DNA of 64,000 bases from Rodentibacter abscessus. GTDB lineage: Bacteria > Pseudomonadota > Gammaproteobacteria > Enterobacterales > Pasteurellaceae. Under the pieces are notes generated by a model. It ran no database searches and was not told where the DNA came from. It worked only from the letters and a program-made list of their open reading frames with translations. The translations under genes were made by a program, and so were the position numbers. Below are positions 59,832-64,000 of this stretch, in pieces; the stretch's first letter is position 1; every line of letters starts with the position of its first letter. The stretch lies in NCBI RefSeq assembly GCF_047160095.1, contig NZ_AP038785.1, positions 62,001 to 126,000 of the forward strand. Reading direction: 5' to 3'.

Positions 59832-59873
59832 TTATTCAGTTAAATGGTGATGATAGTGACGGATAATAGACAT
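59832..59873 (-). CDS. Histidine-rich leader peptide
   Basis: ATG at 59873 on the minus strand encodes the 13-residue peptide MSIIRHYHHHLTE, with histidines at 6, 8, 9 and 10. GGAG is eight bases upstream. It precedes the attenuator hairpins at the distance seen in hisL-type leaders. Scarce charged tRNA-His would stall ribosomes in the His codons and prevent terminator formation. Confidence 0.85.
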   Translation of the reverse strand: MSIIRHYHHHLTE

Positions 59874-59948
59874 ATTTAAATCTCCAATTAAGAATTGGTT
59901 TTTAAACTACTGGAAAACGAAGACGATTGCAACCTCTTTTTAAAAAAA

Positions 59949-60638
59949 TTAAAGTGCGGTTGTTTTTTCATTTGTTTTTTCGTTTTCAATTTCCGATACG
60001 GTATGAGGAAATCCGCCCAAATCTTTCAGATGATTTACCATATAACAGAATAATTCGGCGGTACGCTCCGTATCATACAAAGCGGAATGAGCCTGTTTTC
60101 CGTCAAAAGGAATTTTGGCGGCTTGACAGGCTTTCACAAGAACGGTTTGCCCGAACATTAAGCCCGCAAGACTTGCCGTATCAAACATTCCGAAAGGGTG
60201 AAACGGATTACGTTTTACACCGGTGCGTTCAGCCGCAGCCATTAAAAAACTTTGGTCGAAAGTGGCGTTATGTGCCACGATGATTGATCGTTGGCAATCC
60301 GCATTTTTTTGCCCGCGGCGTACCATTTGAAATAATTCCGTTATCGCATTTAATTCTGACACGGCACCGCGTAGAGGGTTGTGAATATCAATGCCGTTAA
60401 ATTTCAAGGAATCCGGATTAATATTTGCACCTTCAAAAGGCTCAATATGGAAATGACATTTTTGATCGGGGTGTAAATATCCGTTTTCATCCATTTTTAA
60501 TGTGATCGCCGCTAGTTCTAATAACGCATCTTTTTTCGCATCAAACCCTGCGGTTTCGACATCAATGATGACAGGGAAATAACCTCGAAAGCGATTTTTT
60601 AATTGATTATGATAAGAAATTTCTTGAGTATCGGACAT
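59949..60638 (-). CDS. rnt: Ribonuclease T
   Basis: RNase T trims 3' ends of tRNA and other stable RNA. 229 residues of the DEDDh family: VIIDVETAGFDAKKDALLEL AA holds the first Asp-Glu pair, NATFDQSFL the second Asp, and HSALYDTERT the catalytic His and Asp. RYHNQLKNRFRGYFPV-type N-terminal residues precede. Located between gloA and the His-attenuated transporter, the same order as in H. influenzae as I remember it. Confidence 0.95.
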   Translation of the reverse strand: MSDTQEISYHNQLKNRFRGYFPVIIDVETAGFDAKKDALLELAAITLKMDENGYLHPDQKCHFHIEPFEGANINPDSLKFNGIDIHNPLRGAVSELNAITELFQMVRRGQKNADCQRSIIVAHNATFDQSFLMAAAERTGVKRNPFHPFGMFDTASLAGLMFGQTVLVKACQAAKIPFDGKQAHSALYDTERTAELFCYMVNHLKDLGGFPHTVSEIENEKTNEKTTAL

Positions 60639-60704
60639 AGGTTATCCTTCAGAAAATAAAAATAACGTAGGTGGTGAACCCACGTTATGAAAACACGATA
60701 AAAA

Positions 60705-60799
60705 ATTATACGCAATCGCTTTGAGCGATTGTTATGGCTCACGGCATCGTTGGCAAAGCCAACGTTCAAAATCTAAAGATTTTGTGACCGCACTTATGA
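60705..60799 (+). repeat. 95-bp three-hairpin dispersed repeat, copy 2
   Basis: CAATCGCTTTGAGCGATTG, CGTTGGCAAAGCCAACG and AATCTAAAGATT hairpins followed by an uptake signal. It is nearly identical to 29693-29786. Its right end includes the gloA stop codon (TAA on the minus strand at 60796-60794), so the repeat inserted into, or was assembled over, the gene end. Confidence 0.8.
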
Positions 60800-61204
60800 A
60801 TTGCCAAGACCGGCTTTTGCGCTTTTGTTTTCAATAAATTCGATTTTGTAACCGTCCGGATCTTCTACGAAAGCAATGACAGTGGTACCACCTTTCACCG
60901 GGCCCGGTTCACGGGTGACTTTACCGCCGTTTGCTCGTACGGCTTCACAAGTCGCGACAATATCATCGACACCAATTGCAATATGACCATAAGCCGTACC
61001 AAGATCATATTCATTTACATCCCAGTTGTAGGTGAGTTCTATTACCGATGATTTATCTTCATCGTCATAACCTAAAAACGCCAGCGAATATTTATACTCC
61101 GGATTTTCACTGGTGCGTAATAAGCGCATTCCTAATATATCTTGATAAAATTTAATTGAACGATCCAAATCGCCTACGCGTAACATAGTATGTAAAATTC
61201 GCAT
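60794..61204 (-). CDS. gloA: Lactoylglutathione lyase (glyoxalase I)
   Basis: GloA converts the methylglyoxal-glutathione hemithioacetal to S-lactoylglutathione. 136 residues, with the metal ligands His5, Glu56, His74 and Glu122 (RILHTMLRV, VIELTYNW, YGHIAIGV, IEFIENKS) at the same positions as the Ni2+ ligands in E. coli. VEDPDGYKIEFIE is the family signature. The tail SAKAGLGNS is encoded next to the 95-bp repeat. Glutathione use fits the Kef-type channel elsewhere in the window. Confidence 0.96.
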   Translation of the reverse strand: MRILHTMLRVGDLDRSIKFYQDILGMRLLRTSENPEYKYSLAFLGYDDEDKSSVIELTYNWDVNEYDLGTAYGHIAIGVDDIVATCEAVRANGGKVTREPGPVKGGTTVIAFVEDPDGYKIEFIENKSAKAGLGNS

Positions 61205-61495
61205 TGGTTTGTCCTTATTTTTAAATAAACATTTGCGAGAATTATGCCATAAATTGAATCATAAATCAGTAACGCATTACTACATTGATTCTTTGTATTG
61301 GGAATGGCATTGGATTGAAAAAACAATCACCAATCATAAAGAATCTCTATTTCTTGATTTAAAACAATGTTACTTAAAATGCTGATTTGATTATATTGTA
61401 GTCTTAATTTATCTCTGATAAATTTTTCCGGGTATTAGGCGTAAATTACTTTTTTGCGGTGATACAAGTCTTTAAGTCTATTAACGGAGGTTCAT

Positions 61496-62827
61496 ATGTT
61501 TTCATTTTTGAAAGCCTCTCCGCCGGCTCCACGGATTGATCGTGCCAGAACTGACGTAGAGTATAAAAAATTACGTTGGCAAGTATTTGCCGGCGTGTTC
61601 ATCGGGTATGCCGCCTATTATCTTATCCGCAAAAATTTTTCTCTTGCGATTCCTTATTTAATTGATGAGTATGGGTTTACCAAAGCTGATTTAGGTACAG
61701 TAGGTGTGGCGTTATCGCTGGCTTATGGTTTTAGTAAATTTATTATGGGCAACGTCTCTGACCGTAGCAACCCAAAATATTTTATTACTCTTGGGTTATT
61801 AGGTTCTGCTGCCGTGAGTTTAATCTTCGGTTTAGTACCGGGCGTGTTATCGTCTATTCCGTTAATGATCATCTTAGCCGCATTCAATGGCTGGTTCCAA
61901 GGTATGGGGTATCCGCCGGGGGCAAAAACGATGACAAATTGGTTCTCCGTGTCTGAGCGTGGTGTTTGGTGGAGTTGGTGGAATGTGTCTCATAATCTTG
62001 GCGGCGGTTTAATTGGTCCCTTGGCGATCCTTGGTTTAGCGATTTTCGGGACTTGGCAATCCTTGTTTTATTTACCGGCGTTAATTGCGATCCTATTAGC
62101 TTTCATTATGTTTTGGCTTATGCGTGATACCCCGGAATCCCAAGGCTTGCCTCCGGTTGATGAATGGAAAGGTGAAAAAGTGGTGCAACATACCGAGTCC
62201 GCACATACACTTTCTTCCAAAGATATTTTCAAAAAATATATTATCAATAATAAATTCTTATGGGCGATTGCGATTGCAAACGTGTTTGTTTATTTTATCC
62301 GTTATGGGATTATTGATTGGGCACCAACCTACTTAAAAGAGGTGAAACATTTTTCAGTCGATAAACAAAGCTGGGCGTATTTTTTATACGAGTATGCCGG
62401 TATTTTTGGTATGTTAGCCAGTGGTTATTTAAGTGATAAAGTCTTCAAAGGGCACCGTGCACCACCAATGTTATTATTCCTCATCGGTGTACTTATTGCG
62501 ATTGTCGTATATTGGAAAAATCCGGCCGGTAACCCATTGGTGGATAATATTTGTTTGATTGCCATTGGTTTTTTAATCTATGGTCCGGTGATGATGATAG
62601 GCTTGCAGGCGGCGGATTTAGTCCCTCGTGTCGCAACCGGAACGGCAACGGGATTAACGGGTTTGTTCGGCTATTTATTAGGTTCTGCCGGTGCAGGTTA
62701 TGTAATGGGCAAATTAGTGGACTTATTCGGTTGGGACGGCGGATTTTATGCCTTAATCGTCTCTTGCTTCTTAGGGTTCCTATTTATTGCCTTTACGTTA
62801 TTCCATAAACCGAGTGTAGTGAAATAA
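61496..62827 (+). CDS. glpT: Glycerol-3-phosphate:phosphate antiporter GlpT
   Basis: GlpT exchanges external sn-glycerol-3-phosphate for internal phosphate. 443 residues, 12 membrane segments, organophosphate:phosphate antiporter (OPA) branch of the MFS. The phosphate-binding arginines are Arg45 (YLIRKNFSLAIPYL) and Arg269 (FIRYGIIDWAPTYLKEVKHF), and His166 is in the SHNLGGG segment, all as in E. coli GlpT. Ribosome site GGAGG. Related OPA members (UhpT, PgtP) share some motifs, so the substrate is probable, not proved. No GlpR-like operator was recognised in the ~290-base upstream gap. Confidence 0.87.
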   Translation: MFSFLKASPPAPRIDRARTDVEYKKLRWQVFAGVFIGYAAYYLIRKNFSLAIPYLIDEYGFTKADLGTVGVALSLAYGFSKFIMGNVSDRSNPKYFITLGLLGSAAVSLIFGLVPGVLSSIPLMIILAAFNGWFQGMGYPPGAKTMTNWFSVSERGVWWSWWNVSHNLGGGLIGPLAILGLAIFGTWQSLFYLPALIAILLAFIMFWLMRDTPESQGLPPVDEWKGEKVVQHTESAHTLSSKDIFKKYIINNKFLWAIAIANVFVYFIRYGIIDWAPTYLKEVKHFSVDKQSWAYFLYEYAGIFGMLASGYLSDKVFKGHRAPPMLLFLIGVLIAIVVYWKNPAGNPLVDNICLIAIGFLIYGPVMMIGLQAADLVPRVATGTATGLTGLFGYLLGSAGAGYVMGKLVDLFGWDGGFYALIVSCFLGFLFIAFTLFHKPSVVK

Positions 62828-62843
62828 TCTTATTCTTGAATAG

Positions 62844-62886
62844 AAGTGCGGTCAAAAAAATTCTCGATTTTATGACCGCACTTTGT
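62844..62886. terminator. Inverted uptake-signal pair between glpT and cmoA
   Basis: AAGTGCGGTCA (62844-62854) pairs with TGACCGCACTT (62872-62882), an AT-rich loop between. The genes converge here. Confidence 0.7.
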
Positions 62887-62890
62887 TTAT

Positions 62891-63613
62891 TTATTTTACG
62901 GCGATCATTGAACCGAAATTAAAACATTGAAACCATAATTCTACTTGCGAGAATCCTACATTTTGTAGCCGATCTTTGTGCGTTTTGATTGAATCGGTAC
63001 GCATTACATTTTCAAGTGCTGTACGTTTCTGACTCACTTCCAATTCACTGTAGCCGTTGGCACGTTTAAATTGATGGTGTAAATCAATCAACAAATTATC
63101 CACTTTTTCATCTTCAAAACGGAATTTTTCCGAAAGCACCAATACACCCTTTGGATTTAAGCCTTGGTAGATTTTTTCAAGCAATGCAATGCGATCTTCC
63201 GGTGGTAAAAATTGCAACGTGAAATTCAAAATCACCATGGAGGCATTTTTTATTTCGATATGGCGAATATCGTCACATAAAATTTCGACCGGAACATTAC
63301 TGTGGTAAGCCGCAATATGTTGACGGCAACGTTCCACCATAGGTAGGGAGTTATCAATACCGATAATTTTTACGTTGGGCTGATGAATATTTCTACGGGC
63401 AGAAAGGGTTGCCGCACCGCGTGAACAACCGAGGTCATATACATTGCTGTTTGCCGTCACAAAACGTTCGGCAAGCATACCGATTGCCGTGATGATATTG
63501 GAGTAACCGGGTACGGAGCGTTGGATCATATCGGGGAATACTTCGGCAACGTTTTCATCAAAAGTGAAATCACCCAGTTTTTCGATAGGGGCTGAGAAAA
63601 TGGTATCTTTCAT
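62891..63613 (-). CDS. cmoA: Carboxy-S-adenosyl-L-methionine synthase
   Basis: CmoA makes carboxy-SAM from SAM and prephenate, used by CmoB for the cmo5U wobble modification of tRNA. 240 residues. SNVYDLGCSRGAATLSARRN is the SAM-binding motif I; IIGIDNSLPMVERCRQH and LNFTLQFLPPEDR follow, the latter a CmoA hallmark. It diverges from aspS. CmoB is not in the window. Confidence 0.94.
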   Translation of the reverse strand: MKDTIFSAPIEKLGDFTFDENVAEVFPDMIQRSVPGYSNIITAIGMLAERFVTANSNVYDLGCSRGAATLSARRNIHQPNVKIIGIDNSLPMVERCRQHIAAYHSNVPVEILCDDIRHIEIKNASMVILNFTLQFLPPEDRIALLEKIYQGLNPKGVLVLSEKFRFEDEKVDNLLIDLHHQFKRANGYSELEVSQKRTALENVMRTDSIKTHKDRLQNVGFSQVELWFQCFNFGSMIAVK

Positions 63614-63769
63614 AAGTTACATTACATCTAATATAGGATGATGAATATCTCACGCTCGAACGGAAGGGGGAATTGAGTACGTGAAACATCAATCTAGTTA
63701 GAAAATAGTTAAAAAGTGCGGTTATTTTAGGGAAAGTTTTCAACGGGTCAAATAAATTTCCGTTTCTGA

Positions 63770-63798
63770 TTTAAAACATAGTGCTTTTTCCGTATAAT
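63770..63798 (+). promoter_or_regulatory. Candidate aspS promoter
   Basis: TTTAAA (63770-63775), 17 bases, TATAAT (63793-63798), 45 bases before the start. Confidence 0.55.
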
Positions 63799-63842
63799 TC
63801 GGCAATATTTTCTATTTTTACAGAATGTTAGAAGGAATAAAT

Positions 63843-64000
63843 ATGATGCGTACACATTATTGCGGTGCGTTAAACCGTAGCAACATAGGACAAGAAGTAA
63901 CACTAAGCGGCTGGGTGCATCGTCGCCGTGATTTAGGCGGTTTGATTTTTATTGATATGCGCGATCGCGAAGGCATTGTTCAAGTGTGTTTTGATCCGAA
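63843..64000 (+). CDS. aspS: Aspartyl-tRNA synthetase, 5' end (continues beyond the window)
   Basis: 52 codons are visible: MMRTHYCGALNRSNIGQEVT LSGWVHRRRDLGG, then IFIDMRDREGIVQVCFDP, the N-terminal OB-fold anticodon-binding domain. The ATG at 63843 is six bases after AAGGA; a second ATG at 63846 matches the E. coli start. The catalytic core lies outside. Confidence 0.95.
   Translation, partial: MMRTHYCGALNRSNIGQEVTLSGWVHRRRDLGGLIFIDMRDREGIVQVCFDP

Noticed and set aside
61205..61495. GlpR or CRP site upstream of glpT
   Set aside because: Only AT-rich sequence with no TGTGA-N6-TCACA or GlpR-like palindrome of useful quality.
1..64000. CRISPR array, prophage, intact insertion sequence, toxin-antitoxin module or rRNA operon
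   Set aside because: I looked for regularly spaced repeats, integrase/transposase motifs, small paired ORFs and rRNA signatures and found none that I can support.

Overview
The window is chromosomal DNA of a Pasteurellaceae bacterium. The 9-base uptake signal core AAGTGCGGT and its complement ACCGCACTT recur throughout, in genes and between them, which is the Haemophilus/Aggregatibacter (Hin-type) DNA-uptake dialect. Base composition looks like low-40s % GC, and many neighbour sets match those I remember from Haemophilus influenzae. A complete nicotinamide phosphoribosyltransferase gene (nadV) suggests a V-factor-independent species. An Aggregatibacter such as A. aphrophilus would fit, but the species cannot be settled from sequence reading alone.

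Layout. 1-5.7 kb: 5' part of rnr (RNase R), divergent nadV, then a decaying accessory patch. The patch holds a broken monooxygenase gene, an intact secreted phytase-like esterase behind a probable Pho box, and remnants of a LysR regulator and of an unidentified gene. Two inverted copies of a MITE-like repeat bracket it. 5.7-12.8 kb: rluA, rapA, pnuC, trmN6, srmB, rpsT. 13-20.2 kb: murJ-ribF-ileS, then lspA-ispH. 20.2-26.9 kb: a TonB-dependent receptor, then glyQ, three small genes and glyS, and tRNA-Ile2(CAT). 27-35.7 kb: a pldB remnant, a small membrane protein, a KefB/KefC-type antiporter, rdgB-kdkA divergent from opsX, an AhpD-like protein divergent from an AraC regulator, and an ABC exporter. 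35.7-46.5 kb: yfcZ, fadL, ogt-mutH, marC, tilS-pdxY, accA, znuCB, mepM-like. 46.6-50.3 kb: a Fur-boxed four-gene siderophore importer. 50.3-57.3 kb: tyrR with a perfect TyrR box, hfq-hflX, rluC, rne. 57.4-64 kb: tRNA-Ser, priC, an Na+/H+-antiporter-family transporter behind a histidine attenuator, rnt, gloA, glpT, cmoA, and the start of aspS.

Themes. RNA metabolism is heavily represented (RNases R, E and T, Hfq, SrmB, two pseudouridine synthases, TrmN6, CmoA, TilS together with its tRNA-Ile2 substrate). NAD precursor salvage appears twice (nadV for nicotinamide, pnuC for nicotinamide riboside). Metal and nutrient import is covered by ZnuBC, the siderophore system, the TonB receptor, FadL and GlpT.

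The most notable non-coding signals are these: a His-codon leader peptide plus attenuator in front of a transporter not normally annotated for histidine; a strong terminator hairpin immediately before nadV; a seven-copy MITE-like repeat family; a second, 95-bp, three-hairpin repeat; and inverted uptake-signal pairs used as terminators, one of them inside the hflX coding region. I saw no CRISPR array, prophage, intact insertion sequence or rRNA operon.
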